64,000 bases of DNA from Acidovorax sp. Leaf78 (lineage in GTDB: Bacteria; Pseudomonadota; Gammaproteobacteria; Burkholderiales; Burkholderiaceae_C), in assembly GCF_001422735.1 (NCBI RefSeq), contig NZ_LMLZ01000023.1, positions 52,723 through 116,722 of the forward strand, written 5' to 3'. Positions 49,544-57,585 of this stretch are shown piece by piece. The notes under the pieces are model-generated. The model was not told where the DNA came from and did no database searches. It saw only the letters and a program-made list of their open reading frames with translations. Position numbers and translations under genes: made by a program. Each line of letters begins with the position of its first letter. Positions within the stretch are counted from its first letter, which is position 1.

Positions 49544-50491
49544 GTGACCACTCCCAGCCGCCCCTTCGCCTACCTGTGCCTGGCCCTGAGCATGGCGCTG
49601 GTGGGCAGCTACGTGGCGCTGTCCAAACCGCTGGCTGCGGTGCTGCCGGTGTTTCTGCTGGCCTGGATGCGGTTCGGCATCGGCGGCGTCGCCATGGTGC
49701 ATTGGCTGCGCAAGCCGGCCAACGAGCCCCCGCTCGCCCCACAAACCAAGCGCCTGTTGTTCCTGGAATCGTTTCTGGGCAACGTGATGTTCACGATCTG
49801 CATGCTGTATGGGGTGACGCTGACCGATGCGATCTCTGCCGGCGTGACGCTGGCGGCCATTCCGGCCGCTGTGGCCGTGATGGGCTGGGCGTTTTTGAAA
49901 GAGCGCGTGGCGCCGCGCACCTGGGCGGCGGTGGTGTGTGCGGTGTTCGGCATTGCGCTGTTCGCGCTATCAAAACCAGAGCTGACAGCGCACGCTGGGC
50001 AAGCGGTAGACGGCAAAAACAGCCACAACCTGGTGTGGCTGGGCCAGTTGCTGTTGGTGGGCGCTGTGCTGTGCGAGGCGGCATACACCGTCATCGGCAA
50101 GAAGCTCACGGGCAGCCTGGGGCCCAAGCGCATCACCTCGCTCATCAACCTGTGGGGCTTTGTGCTGACCACACCGGCAGGCCTGTACGTGGCGCTGGGC
50201 TTTGACTTCGGGGCCGTCGGCTGGACCACCTGGGCGCTGCTGGTGTTCTATGCGCTGGCTGCGTGCATGTGGACGGTGTGGCTGTGGATGACCGGGCTCA
50301 AGGCCGTGCCCGCAGCGCAAGGCGGCGTGTTCTCGGTGCTGCTGCCGTTGAGCGCCGCCCTGGTGGGCGTGCTGGCGCTGGGCGAATCGCTCACGGGTCT
50401 GCAGCTGTTCGCTTTCGTGATTGCGCTGGCCAGCGTGCTGCTGGCCACCCTGCCCTCGCGGGCGGCCTTGCGGCTGGGCCGCCGCGGCTGA
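49544..50491 (+). CDS. EamA-family (DMT) transporter
   Basis: 315 residues from GTG, ten predicted transmembrane helices in two EamA repeats (ALVGSYVALSKPLAAVLPVF; LLLVGAVLCEAAYTVIGKKL). Helix-flanking features LLFLESFLGNVMFTICMLYG and LTDAISAGVTLAAIPAAVAV are typical. Substrate cannot be told; metabolite or amino-acid export is common. Between the halves the loop SKPELTAHAGQAVDGKNSHN is encoded by a copy of the dispersed palindromic repeat. Confidence 0.9.
   Translation: MTTPSRPFAYLCLALSMALVGSYVALSKPLAAVLPVFLLAWMRFGIGGVAMVHWLRKPANEPPLAPQTKRLLFLESFLGNVMFTICMLYGVTLTDAISAGVTLAAIPAAVAVMGWAFLKERVAPRTWAAVVCAVFGIALFALSKPELTAHAGQAVDGKNSHNLVWLGQLLLVGAVLCEAAYTVIGKKLTGSLGPKRITSLINLWGFVLTTPAGLYVALGFDFGAVGWTTWALLVFYALAACMWTVWLWMTGLKAVPAAQGGVFSVLLPLSAALVGVLALGESLTGLQLFAFVIALASVLLATLPSRAALRLGRRG
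49965..50010. repeat. Dispersed palindromic repeat inside the EamA coding sequence
   Basis: GCGCTATCAAAACCAGAGCT, then GACAGCGCACGCTGGGCAAG aligns with the reverse complement of the copy at 60447-60497. It is in frame and encodes part of the central loop of the transporter, where an insertion would be tolerated. Confidence 0.5.
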
Positions 50492-50536
50492 CGCGGCCAG
50501 GGGGTCGGCGGGTCGGTCGGCCAGCCGGTAAGGGGG

Positions 50537-51049
50537 TCAGGCGTGCAGGGCCGTGGCGCTGACGACGATGCCGTCGGCATCGGCATACAGCCAGTCGCCC
50601 GGGCGCACCCACACGCCCTGCACCTGCACCGGCACGTCACGCTGGCCCTCCCCGCGCCGCTCGGTGGGCAGCGGGATGAGCGCCAGCGCGCGGATGCCCA
50701 CGGCCGCTGCGTTCAGCTCGGCGACATCGCGCACGCAGCCGTCCACCACCAGCCCGGCCCAGCCGTTGCGCGCCGCAGCCGCCGCCAGGTTGCCGCCCAC
50801 CAGCGCGCGGCGCAGCGAGCCGCCGCCGTCGACCACCAGCACCCGCCCTTCGCCCGGCGATTCGACAGCGGCCTTGACCTGGGTGTTGTCCTCGTGGCAT
50901 TTGACGGTGCTCACCGGCCCGCTGAAATGCGCCACGCCGCCGAAGGCCTGGAACGCAGGCGGGAGCACCCGAAAGGCGCCGCTGGTGTCGGCTTTGTGGA
51001 CGTCGCAGAAATCGCAGGTGCTGAAGGCGGCGGCAGAAGCTGTCGTCAT
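50537..51049 (-). CDS. RraA-like protein / 4-hydroxy-4-methyl-2-oxoglutarate aldolase family
   Basis: 170 residues. VLVVDGGGSLRRALVGGNLA and LVVDGCVRDVAEL carry the GG...R and Arg-Asp pair used by class II HMG/CHA aldolases, which share the fold with RraA. E. coli RraA lacks aldolase activity and inhibits RNase E. The extra N-terminus STCDFCDVHKAD is typical of the aldolase/RraA family (S-T-x-D-x-x-D). I favour the aldolase side, but sequence alone does not settle it. It converges with the EamA gene. Confidence 0.85.
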   Translation of the reverse strand: MTTASAAAFSTCDFCDVHKADTSGAFRVLPPAFQAFGGVAHFSGPVSTVKCHEDNTQVKAAVESPGEGRVLVVDGGGSLRRALVGGNLAAAAARNGWAGLVVDGCVRDVAELNAAAVGIRALALIPLPTERRGEGQRDVPVQVQGVWVRPGDWLYADADGIVVSATALHA

Positions 51050-51459
51050 GGGCAGAGACCTTTCATGTCGTTGAAGGGGTTGAGACGGGGTTGGGCGCTG
51101 GCTGGAAGCCTGCCGCCGGCAGCGCGGCGGCCTGGCCTGCGCACGGGTGGCCATTGTTGCGCAGCCAACGCTGGAGGGGGCTCGCGGGTGGCCAAAGAAT
51201 GCGCTTCCAAGCGCACCCGACGCCACCCGAAATGTCAGCCGCGGGCCGCCCAAAATGCGCGCTGCACACCCTGCGGGACCAGAAAAGGCGGGCCAAAGCA
51301 CCGACTTTGAAGCCGCCAGAGGGCACCACAGCTACAAATCGAGGCAAAAAAAGCGGTTTCTCCCTTGGAAACGCGTTTTTTTCCCAGTAGCATCGGCCTG
51401 CCAGTGGGACAGCCTTGCTTTCGCTGGTGAAGATTGACGTCCAACTAGGAAAACCCAAC
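51050..51459. other. Intergenic region between rraA-like and SWIB genes
   Basis: 410 bases, no supported gene; overlapping open frames have shadow composition. The only structure is GTTTC / GAAAC flanked by A- and T-runs at 51346-51382, which could be a bidirectional terminator. Confidence 0.35.
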
Positions 51460-51795
51460 ATGGCAACTGCAAAAAAAGCTCCGGCAAAAACAGCCCCTGC
51501 GGCCAAGAAGGCTCCCGCCACCAAGACCGCCGCCCCCGCCAAGAAGCGCACGCCCAACGCAGCCTTCATGAAGGCCCTCACGCCCAGCCCCGCGCTGGCT
51601 GCCGTGGTCGGCTCGGCACCGCTGCCACGCACGGAGATCATCAGCAAGCTGTGGGTCTACATCAAGGCCAACAACCTGCAGGACGCCACCAACAAGCGCA
51701 ACATCAACGCCGACGCCAAGCTCAAGGAGCTGTTCGGCAAGCCCCAGGTGTCGATGTTCGAACTGGCTGGCCTGATCGGCAAGCACGTCAAGTAA
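51460..51795 (+). CDS. SWIB/MDM2-domain protein with histone H1-like tail
   Basis: 111 residues. Residues 1-40 are an Ala/Lys/Pro repeat tail (KKAPAKTAPAAKKAPATK) like bacterial histone H1-like proteins. Residues about 42-110 form a SWIB domain (LPRTEIISKLWVYIKANNLQ, DATNKRNINADAKLKELFG). Chlamydial and betaproteobacterial SWIB proteins are thought to bind DNA or topoisomerase, but the role here is unproven. AGGAAAA precedes the ATG, and a strong terminator follows. Confidence 0.92.
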   Translation: MATAKKAPAKTAPAAKKAPATKTAAPAKKRTPNAAFMKALTPSPALAAVVGSAPLPRTEIISKLWVYIKANNLQDATNKRNINADAKLKELFGKPQVSMFELAGLIGKHVK

Positions 51796-51815
51796 GAAGC
51801 GCTCCGCGCCCTGAG

Positions 51816-51842
51816 AAAAAGCCGGCCCTGCCGGCTTTTTTT
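51816..51842 (+). terminator. Intrinsic terminator
   Basis: AGCCGG / CCGGCT with flanking A5 and T7 and a five-base loop, directly after the SWIB gene; works in either direction. Confidence 0.9.
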
Positions 51843-51883
51843 CGTTGGGACCCCGCCAAAGTGTGGCGTGCAGACGTCAATGC

Positions 51884-51904
51884 AAATGAGAATGACCCTC
51901 ATTC
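51884..51904. promoter_or_regulatory. Fur-box-like site upstream of the TonB-dependent receptor
   Basis: AAATGAGAATGACCCTCATT has AATGAG...CTCATT symmetry and GAGAATGA typical of Fur boxes. It lies 130 bases before the receptor start, so iron-dependent repression is likely. Confidence 0.65.
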
Positions 51905-52032
51905 GATGTAACATAAAGATGCACGACGAAGCATGACTTTGTGAAGTTTTTCTCACAAGCGTCATTGCATCCGACTCGCTTGCGGCGCACATCGGGCGCC
52001 GACCTGCACATCCCCCATCGACGGAGTCCATC

Positions 52033-54270
52033 TTGGCTAAATCACGCGCTCAGCGCCGCAGCACCGCGCTGCGTCAAACCGCATCCCCTGTTTCCGCCCC
52101 CGCCGGCGCATCTTCCGATTTGGCGCTGCTGCCCCTGGGCGCCCTGATGCTGGCCGCCTCCATGGGCGCCATGGCCCAGTCCGGCACACCGGAAGCCACG
52201 ATGTCCACCGTGACGGTGCAGGAAGCGGCCGAAGTGCAAGGCAAGGACACCCTGCTGCTCAAGAAGACCACCGTCGGCAAGGGCAACCAGGACATCAAGG
52301 ACATCCCCCAGTCCGTGACGGTGTTCACCGAAAAGCTGATGAACGACCGCAACCAGGACGACTTCCGCGAGGTGCTGCGCACCACGGCGGGCGTGACCTT
52401 CCAGTCGGGCGAAACGGGCGAAGAGGACGTGCGCATGCGCGGCTTCTCGCTGGGCCTGGCCGGTGACATCTATGTGGACGGCATGAAGGACGCTCCGCTG
52501 ATCGAGCGCGACACGTTCAACAACGACCGCATCGAAGTGCTCAAGGGCTCGGCCTCCATGCTGTTCGGCAAGGGCTCGACCGGCGGCATCGTCAACCAGG
52601 TCAACAAGTACCCGCTGCTGATCGACCAGCACGAAGCCAGCTACACCTTCGGCACCGGCCAGTTCCACCGCGCCACGGGCGACTTCAACTGGAAGACCGG
52701 CGAGAACGCGGCCTTCCGCCTGAACGCCATGGTGCAGGAGTACGACAACTACGGCGCCAAGCAGGACAAGCGCGGCATTGCGCCCACCTTCGCCTGGGGC
52801 ATCGGCACGCGCGACGAGTTCTCGATCGGGCTGTACTACCTCGAATCCAAGGGCCGCCCGCTCTACAACCACCCCTGGCGCGTGGTCGACGGCAAGATCA
52901 ACACGCCGCTCGAAGCCCGCAACTACTACGGCCTGGCCAGCGACCACAACAACACCTCGTCGCAGTACATCACGCTGGGCCACATCCACCGTTTCGACGA
53001 CAACGGCGAGCTGACCACCCGCCTGCGCTACGGCCAGTACGAGCGCGACCTGCTGGCCAGCACCATCGGCTTTCAGAACGGCAACATCACGCTGGGCCAG
53101 ATCAACGGCAACACCGTGCTGACCCGTGGCTCCAAGGGCCGCCTGGGCGAGAGCGATGTCCTGCAGGTGCAGAGCGACTACAACAACACCTTCAACTGGG
53201 GCGGCCGCAAGCACACGGTGCTGGCCGGCGTCGACTACTACGACGACGATGCCAAGCGCAACCAGAACTACGCCAACACCACGCCGCGCCCCAACACCAC
53301 CGTGGGCTCGCCCAATGACGGCGCCTGGGTGGCCGACGGCCGCGCCCCGGTGCAGTGGAACACCTTCACCTCGCGCAACCTGGGCCTGTACTTCCAGGAC
53401 ACCGTCGCGATCAACGACACCCTGAAGCTGGTGGGCGGCCTGCGCTACGACAACTTCAAGGCTTCGTACAAGAACGCCACCGGCGCGCTGAGCAACTCCC
53501 GCTCCGACAGCCTGGTCAGCCCCCGCGTGGGCCTGCTGTTCCAGCCCACCGAGCTGACCTCGTACTACGTGTCGTACGGCACTTCGTACAACACCTCGGG
53601 CGACACCTACCAGTTCGGCAACCCCGGCACGACCACGGCGCGCACGGCCAACACCGACCCCGAAAAGAGCCGCAACTTCGAGATCGGCAGCAAGTTCGAG
53701 CTGTTCGAGCGCCGTGCCCTGCTGGGTGTGGCCGCCTTCTACAGCCAGAAGTACAACGAGCGCAACACCGACCCCGACACCGCAGCCCAGCAAGAGCTGC
53801 TGTCCGGCAAGCGCCACGCCACTGGCATGGAATTCAACCTGGCCGGCCGCCTGACCCCCCAGTGGGAACTGTTCGCCAACCACACCTGGATCCCCTCGGC
53901 CAAGATCGACCACAGCAATGTGGTGGTGCCCGCCAACGGCGGTGGCGCCCAGGCGCAGGGCGACCGCCCCGGCCTCACGCCCAAGCACAGCGGCAGCGTG
54001 TGGACGACCTACGCCGTCACTTCCAAGATCCGCGTGGGCGCGGGCGTGACCTACCGCGGCAAGCAAAACCCCGAAGGCTCGCGTGCCGTGTACGCCAGCG
54101 GCTTCGCGGTGATGGACGCCATGGTCGAGTACGCGTTCGACGACAAGACGACGCTCAAGCTCAACGTCAACAACCTGTTCGACCGCACCTATGCGGACGG
54201 CCTGTACCGCGGCTTCTACACGCCGGGCACGGCACGTTCCGTGCAGGTGTCGCTGAAGACGCGCTTCTGA
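52033..54270 (+). CDS. TonB-dependent catecholate-type siderophore receptor (Fiu/CirA-like), TTG start
   Basis: 745 residues starting at TTG with ACGGAGTCC eight bases upstream. Signal peptide to about residue 48 (LALLPLGALMLAASMGAMA); TonB box-like STVTVQEA; plug domain (DIPQSVTVFTEKLMNDRNQD, RMRGFSLG, KGSASMLFGKGSTGGIVNQV); 22-strand barrel ending in SVQVSLKTRF with the terminal Phe. The family imports ferric catecholates or related siderophores across the outer membrane. It is preceded by a Fur-like site and followed by piuC, the order seen in Pseudomonas piuA-piuC. Confidence 0.93.
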   Translation: MAKSRAQRRSTALRQTASPVSAPAGASSDLALLPLGALMLAASMGAMAQSGTPEATMSTVTVQEAAEVQGKDTLLLKKTTVGKGNQDIKDIPQSVTVFTEKLMNDRNQDDFREVLRTTAGVTFQSGETGEEDVRMRGFSLGLAGDIYVDGMKDAPLIERDTFNNDRIEVLKGSASMLFGKGSTGGIVNQVNKYPLLIDQHEASYTFGTGQFHRATGDFNWKTGENAAFRLNAMVQEYDNYGAKQDKRGIAPTFAWGIGTRDEFSIGLYYLESKGRPLYNHPWRVVDGKINTPLEARNYYGLASDHNNTSSQYITLGHIHRFDDNGELTTRLRYGQYERDLLASTIGFQNGNITLGQINGNTVLTRGSKGRLGESDVLQVQSDYNNTFNWGGRKHTVLAGVDYYDDDAKRNQNYANTTPRPNTTVGSPNDGAWVADGRAPVQWNTFTSRNLGLYFQDTVAINDTLKLVGGLRYDNFKASYKNATGALSNSRSDSLVSPRVGLLFQPTELTSYYVSYGTSYNTSGDTYQFGNPGTTTARTANTDPEKSRNFEIGSKFELFERRALLGVAAFYSQKYNERNTDPDTAAQQELLSGKRHATGMEFNLAGRLTPQWELFANHTWIPSAKIDHSNVVVPANGGGAQAQGDRPGLTPKHSGSVWTTYAVTSKIRVGAGVTYRGKQNPEGSRAVYASGFAVMDAMVEYAFDDKTTLKLNVNNLFDRTYADGLYRGFYTPGTARSVQVSLKTRF

Positions 54271-54329
54271 CCTTCGATGCGCTGATGCATCGACATGTCG
54301 ACGTTGATGCGTTGATGTTCTGACGAAAC

Positions 54330-54357
54330 GACTCCGCCCCTTCATTGGGGCGGAGTC
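54330..54357. terminator. Strong hairpin between receptor and piuC
   Basis: An 11-base-pair perfect stem GACTCCGCCCC / GGGGCGGAGTC with a six-base loop, but no T-run. It could stabilise the receptor mRNA end or reduce read-through into piuC rather than act as a full terminator. Confidence 0.5.
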
Positions 54358-54370
54358 ACAATCGGACCCC

Positions 54371-55063
54371 ATGTTCCTGCACATCAAAGACGTACTGACG
54401 GCCGACGAGGTGGCCCTGTTCCGGCAAACGCTCTGGGCGGCCGACACCCCCTGGGTGGACGGCGCCCGCAGCGCAGGCAGCCAGGCCGTGCACCAGAAAA
54501 ACAACCAGCAGCTCGCCCAGGGCAGCGAGCTGTCGGCCCAGCTGCAGGGCATCGTCAAGGCCGCGCTGGCCCGCAATGCGCTTTTCTTCTCGGCCGCCCT
54601 GCCCCGGCGCATCTACAACCCGCTGTTCAACCGCTACGGCGACGGCGCCAACTTCTATGGCCGCCACGTGGACAGCGCCGTCATGCACTCCAAGGCAGAC
54701 AACGCCTGGGTGCGCAGCGACCTGTCGTGCACGCTGTTCCTCACGCCGCCGGACGAATACGACGGCGGCGAACTGGTCGCCACCGAAGCCTGGGGCGACA
54801 AGCGCATCAAGCTGCCGGCCGGCGACATGATCCTGTACCCCAGCAGCACCGTGCACCAGGTGTCGCCGGTCACCCGCGGCCACCGCATCAGCAGCTTCTT
54901 CTGGGTCGAGAGCATGGTGCGCGGGCTGGAGCAGCGCCAGCTCTTGTTCGACATGGACATGGCCCTGCTGCGCCTGCGCCAGAGCGTGGGCGAGACCGAC
55001 CCGTCGGTCATCGCCCTGTCGGGCACGTACCACAACCTGCTGCGCATGTGGGCCGACGTGTGA
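54371..55063 (+). CDS. piuC: PiuC-family Fe(II)/2-oxoglutarate hydroxylase
   Basis: 230 residues. Iron ligands His99-x-Asp101 (GRHVDSAVM) and His162 (TVHQVSPV), with 2-oxoglutarate Arg172 (GHRISSFFW). The N-terminus FLHIKDVLTADEVALFR matches PiuC/YbiX. The gene is regularly linked to TonB-dependent receptors and is iron-regulated, but its substrate is not firmly known. It is 100 bases after the receptor. Confidence 0.93.
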   Translation: MFLHIKDVLTADEVALFRQTLWAADTPWVDGARSAGSQAVHQKNNQQLAQGSELSAQLQGIVKAALARNALFFSAALPRRIYNPLFNRYGDGANFYGRHVDSAVMHSKADNAWVRSDLSCTLFLTPPDEYDGGELVATEAWGDKRIKLPAGDMILYPSSTVHQVSPVTRGHRISSFFWVESMVRGLEQRQLLFDMDMALLRLRQSVGETDPSVIALSGTYHNLLRMWADV

Positions 55064-55170
55064 CAGGCGCCTGGCAGACCCGCTACAGCCGCAGGCCTGG
55101 CCCCAGGTCTGGCTCCAGGTCTTGCCCCACATCCAGCCCTCGGCGGCCATGCCAACCAATTTGCTCATTT

Positions 55171-55216
55171 ATTGATAGCACCTCGCGCTTGCTGAATGCG
55201 CGGCAGGTGCTTTTTT
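55171..55216 (+). terminator. Terminator after piuC, built from a repeat-like sequence
   Basis: AGCACCT...AGGTGCT with inner CGCGC / GCGCG pairing, followed by six T. ATTGATAGCACC at its left resembles the end of the dispersed palindromic repeat, so a repeat copy may have become the terminator. Confidence 0.65.
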
Positions 55217-55223
55217 CATTGCC

Positions 55224-56351
55224 ATGACACACGTCCCAGCACGCCAACAGCTCCCTCCCGGCCTCGCCAGCCTGGCCGACCATGAGCAGCAGGCCCGGCA
55301 ACACCTGGACGACAACGCCTGGGCCTACTTCAGCGGCGGCGCGGCCGACGAGATCAGCCTGCGCAGCAACCGCAGCGCGTGGGACGCACTGCCTCTGTGG
55401 CCCCGCGTGCTGCGGCCGCTGGCCGGCGGGCACACCCGCGTTGAGCTGCTGGGCCGCACGCTGGCGCACCCCATCCTGCTGGCACCTGTCGCCTTTCAGC
55501 GCCTGGCCCATGCCGACGGCGAAGTGGCGATGGCCTATGCGGCCGCGGCACTGGGCGCCGGCGTGGTGCTGAGCACCCAGGCCAGCATGCCGCTGGAGGC
55601 CATCGCCCAGGCGGTGCTGCCCGACCCCGGCCGCGGCCCGCTGTGGTTTCAGCTGTACCTGCAGCCGGACCGCGGCTTCACCCGCGCCCTGGTCCAGCGC
55701 GCCGAGGCCGCGGGGTACGAAGCCCTGGTGCTCACGGTGGACGCGCCCACGAGCGGCGCCCGCGACCGGGAGCGCCGGGCGGGCTTTCGCCTGCCGCCGG
55801 GCATCGCGCCCGTCAACCTGGCGGGCATGCAGGCGCCGCCCGCCCCCGCCCTCGGCGCCGACCACAGCGCGCTGTTCGACGGACTGCTGCACCACGCCCC
55901 CACCTGGGACGACGTGGCGTGGCTGCAGTCCATCACCCGCCTGCCCGTGCTGCTCAAAGGCGTGCTGCACCCGTCCGATGCGCGCCAGGCCGTGGCGGCC
56001 GGCGTTGCGGGCGTCATCGTGTCCAACCACGGCGGCCGCACACTGGACACCGCCCCGGCCACGGCCACCGCCCTGCCGCGCGTGGTGCAGGCCGTGGGCG
56101 GCGCCGTGCCGGTGCTGGTCGATGGCGGCATCCGGCGCGGCACCGACGTGCTCAAGGCGATGGCGCTGGGGGCGTCCGCCGTGCTGGTGGGGCGCCCGGC
56201 CGTCTGGGGGCTGGCCAACGCAGGGGCCACCGGCGTCGCCCACGTGCTTCGGCTGCTGCGCGACGAGCTGGAGATCGCCATGGCCCTGACCGGTTGCGCC
56301 ACGCTGGCGGACGCCACGCCAGCCTTGCTGACGGCAGACAGCCCCGATTGA
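55224..56351 (+). CDS. FMN-dependent alpha-hydroxy-acid oxidase/dehydrogenase
   Basis: 375 residues, TIM barrel. Active-site features: Tyr35 (WAYFSGGA), Tyr145 (FQLYLQ), Lys245 (VLLKGV), His269 and Arg272 in SNHGGRTLD, and the FMN phosphate loop VLVDGGIRRGTDVLKAMALG. It oxidises lactate, glycolate, mandelate or a similar acid to the keto acid. The cytochrome domain is absent, so electrons go to oxygen or the quinone pool. Its start is eight bases after a T-run terminator, and no close ribosome site is obvious. Its link to the iron genes may be chance. Confidence 0.92.
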   Translation: MTHVPARQQLPPGLASLADHEQQARQHLDDNAWAYFSGGAADEISLRSNRSAWDALPLWPRVLRPLAGGHTRVELLGRTLAHPILLAPVAFQRLAHADGEVAMAYAAAALGAGVVLSTQASMPLEAIAQAVLPDPGRGPLWFQLYLQPDRGFTRALVQRAEAAGYEALVLTVDAPTSGARDRERRAGFRLPPGIAPVNLAGMQAPPAPALGADHSALFDGLLHHAPTWDDVAWLQSITRLPVLLKGVLHPSDARQAVAAGVAGVIVSNHGGRTLDTAPATATALPRVVQAVGGAVPVLVDGGIRRGTDVLKAMALGASAVLVGRPAVWGLANAGATGVAHVLRLLRDELEIAMALTGCATLADATPALLTADSPD

Positions 56352-56394
56352 CGCGCCTTTGCGCCGGTTTCTCCCTCTTGGCAGAAATGGTTTA

Positions 56395-56424
56395 TTGCAA
56401 ATGCGATAGATTCTTATTTATAAT
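56395..56424 (+). promoter_or_regulatory. bfd promoter with Fur-box-like sequence
   Basis: TTGCAA (56395-56400), 18 bases, TATAAT (56419-56424). The spacer AATGCGATAGATTCTTATTT resembles a Fur box and would be covered by Fur in iron-replete cells. Confidence 0.6.
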
Positions 56425-56462
56425 AGCGACACCTTCAACAGCCAGCCACACTGCCTGCCGCC

Positions 56463-56735
56463 ATGATCGTCTGTGTTTGCCGCCGGATATCGGACCGTGA
56501 GATCGCCCGCCACGCACGTGCCGGAATGAGCTTTGACGAGATCCAGTTCGAGCTGGGCGTCGCCACCCAATGCGGATGCTGCGAAAGCTGCGCCCGCGAT
56601 GTGGTCGCGCAGTGCAGTGCGTCGAACCCGGTGGCCGCACTGCACAACGATGCAGCGCCGCAAACGATCCAGCTTGCCAGCTCCATTTTGGAAAGCAAGT
56701 CATGGAACTCCTCTCAACGCTCGCTGGCAGTCTGA
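56463..56735 (+). CDS. bfd: Bacterioferritin-associated ferredoxin (Bfd)
   Basis: 90 residues. MIVCVCRRISDREI and the later CGCCESCA give the four-Cys [2Fe-2S] motif of the BFD family (C4, C6, then CxxC). Bfd reduces the iron core of bacterioferritin to release iron and is induced by iron starvation, consistent with the Fur-like promoter. The C-terminal 30 residues are longer than in E. coli Bfd. No bacterioferritin gene is in the window. Confidence 0.93.
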   Translation: MIVCVCRRISDREIARHARAGMSFDEIQFELGVATQCGCCESCARDVVAQCSASNPVAALHNDAAPQTIQLASSILESKSWNSSQRSLAV

Positions 56736-56776
56736 TCCTCGTCGCAGGCTCGGCCTGGTGGATCTTTCGCAAATAA
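56702..56776 (+). CDS. Possible 24-residue membrane mini-protein overlapping bfd
   Basis: MELLSTLAGSLILVAGSAWW, then IFRK: one transmembrane helix with a positive C-terminus. GGAAAG lies eight bases before the ATG. It overlaps the 3' end of bfd in another frame and precedes tonB. Hydrophobicity and the ribosome site support it; nothing else does. Confidence 0.4.
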   Translation: MELLSTLAGSLILVAGSAWWIFRK

Positions 56777-56790
56777 CAAAGGTCTTTTAG

Positions 56791-56831
56791 AGCTCTAGCG
56801 CTTGGTACACAAGCGCTAGCAGCTATCATTT
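56791..56831. repeat. Dispersed palindromic repeat forming the tonB leader
   Basis: AGCGCTTG-GTACA-CAAGCGCT is a perfect eight-base-pair stem followed by AGCAGCTATCATTTTT. It ends two bases before the tonB start codon and leaves no ribosome-binding site. Confidence 0.7.
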
Positions 56832-56833
56832 TT

Positions 56834-57520
56834 ATGTCTCACCCTGATCGTTTCGCTCCTCCCGGGGGTGTCAGCCGCAACACCGTGATCGTGGGCTCCG
56901 TCATTGCACTGCACGTTGCGGGCATCTGGGCCCTGCAATCGGGTCTGCTGCGCCGCGCGGCCGAAGTCATCGTGCCGGCAGAGCTGCTGAGCGAATTCAT
57001 CGCGCCGCCGGCTCCCCCGAAGGTCACCCCGCCGCCGCCGGCCCCGCCACCACCACCGCGCCCCGCCCCCAAGGTGGCACCGCGCCCGGCGCCCATGCCC
57101 GTGGCCATCCCGGACCCCACGCCGGCGCCCAACGCGCCTGTCGGCATCACCACGCCCCAGCCGCCCGCCCCGCCCATCGAAGCCCCGGTAGCCCCCCCGG
57201 CGCCGCCCGCCCCGCCAGCGCCGCCGGCCCCGCCCAAGATCGAGCTGCCGTCGAGCGACGCGGCCTACCTGAACAACCCCAAGCCCAGCTACCCCGCCAT
57301 CAGCAAGCGCATGGGCGAGCAGGGCAAGGTCGTGCTGCGCGTGCTGATCGGCACCGACGGCACGCCGCAGCAGGTGGAAATCAACAAGTCCAGCGGTTTC
57401 GACCGGCTGGACAAGCAGGCCCAGGAGGCCGTCATGCGCTGGCGCTTCGTGCCCGGCAAACGCGACGGCGTGCCTACGACCATGTGGAATCTGGTCCCTG
57501 TCAACTTCGTGCTCGAATAA
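56834..57520 (+). CDS. tonB: TonB energy transducer
   Basis: 228 residues. A single anchor helix (about 18-38, VIVGSVIALHVAGIWALQSG), then a long Pro-rich spacer (about 57-135) built of APPAPP and PAPP repeats, then the TonB C-terminal domain (PKPSYPAISKRMGEQGKVVL, VNFVLE). It transmits proton-motive energy to outer-membrane receptors. exbB and exbD follow. Its start lies at the very end of a palindromic repeat with no visible ribosome site, so translation may be structure-controlled. Confidence 0.95.
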   Translation: MSHPDRFAPPGGVSRNTVIVGSVIALHVAGIWALQSGLLRRAAEVIVPAELLSEFIAPPAPPKVTPPPPAPPPPPRPAPKVAPRPAPMPVAIPDPTPAPNAPVGITTPQPPAPPIEAPVAPPAPPAPPAPPAPPKIELPSSDAAYLNNPKPSYPAISKRMGEQGKVVLRVLIGTDGTPQQVEINKSSGFDRLDKQAQEAVMRWRFVPGKRDGVPTTMWNLVPVNFVLE

Positions 57521-57523
57521 TCA

Positions 57524-57555
57524 GTCAATCGGTCAATCGGTCAATCGGTCAATCA
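57524..57555. repeat. Four tandem 8-base repeats between tonB and exbB
   Basis: GTCAATCG three times and GTCAATCA once, immediately after the tonB stop. Copy number may vary between strains and alter tonB-exbB spacing. Confidence 0.8.
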
Positions 57556-57585
57556 ACGCTTTAGATCAGCTTCAGGGAGTTTTTC

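Noticed and set aside
52042-54612. 856-codon open frame antisense to the TonB-dependent receptor
   Set aside because: Composition (Val/Gly/His/Arg) is that of a codon-position shadow; the receptor on the other strand has complete domains.
57524-57555. Short tandem repeats considered as a CRISPR remnant
   Set aside because: Units are contiguous with no spacers and no cas genes are present. No CRISPR array was seen anywhere in the window.
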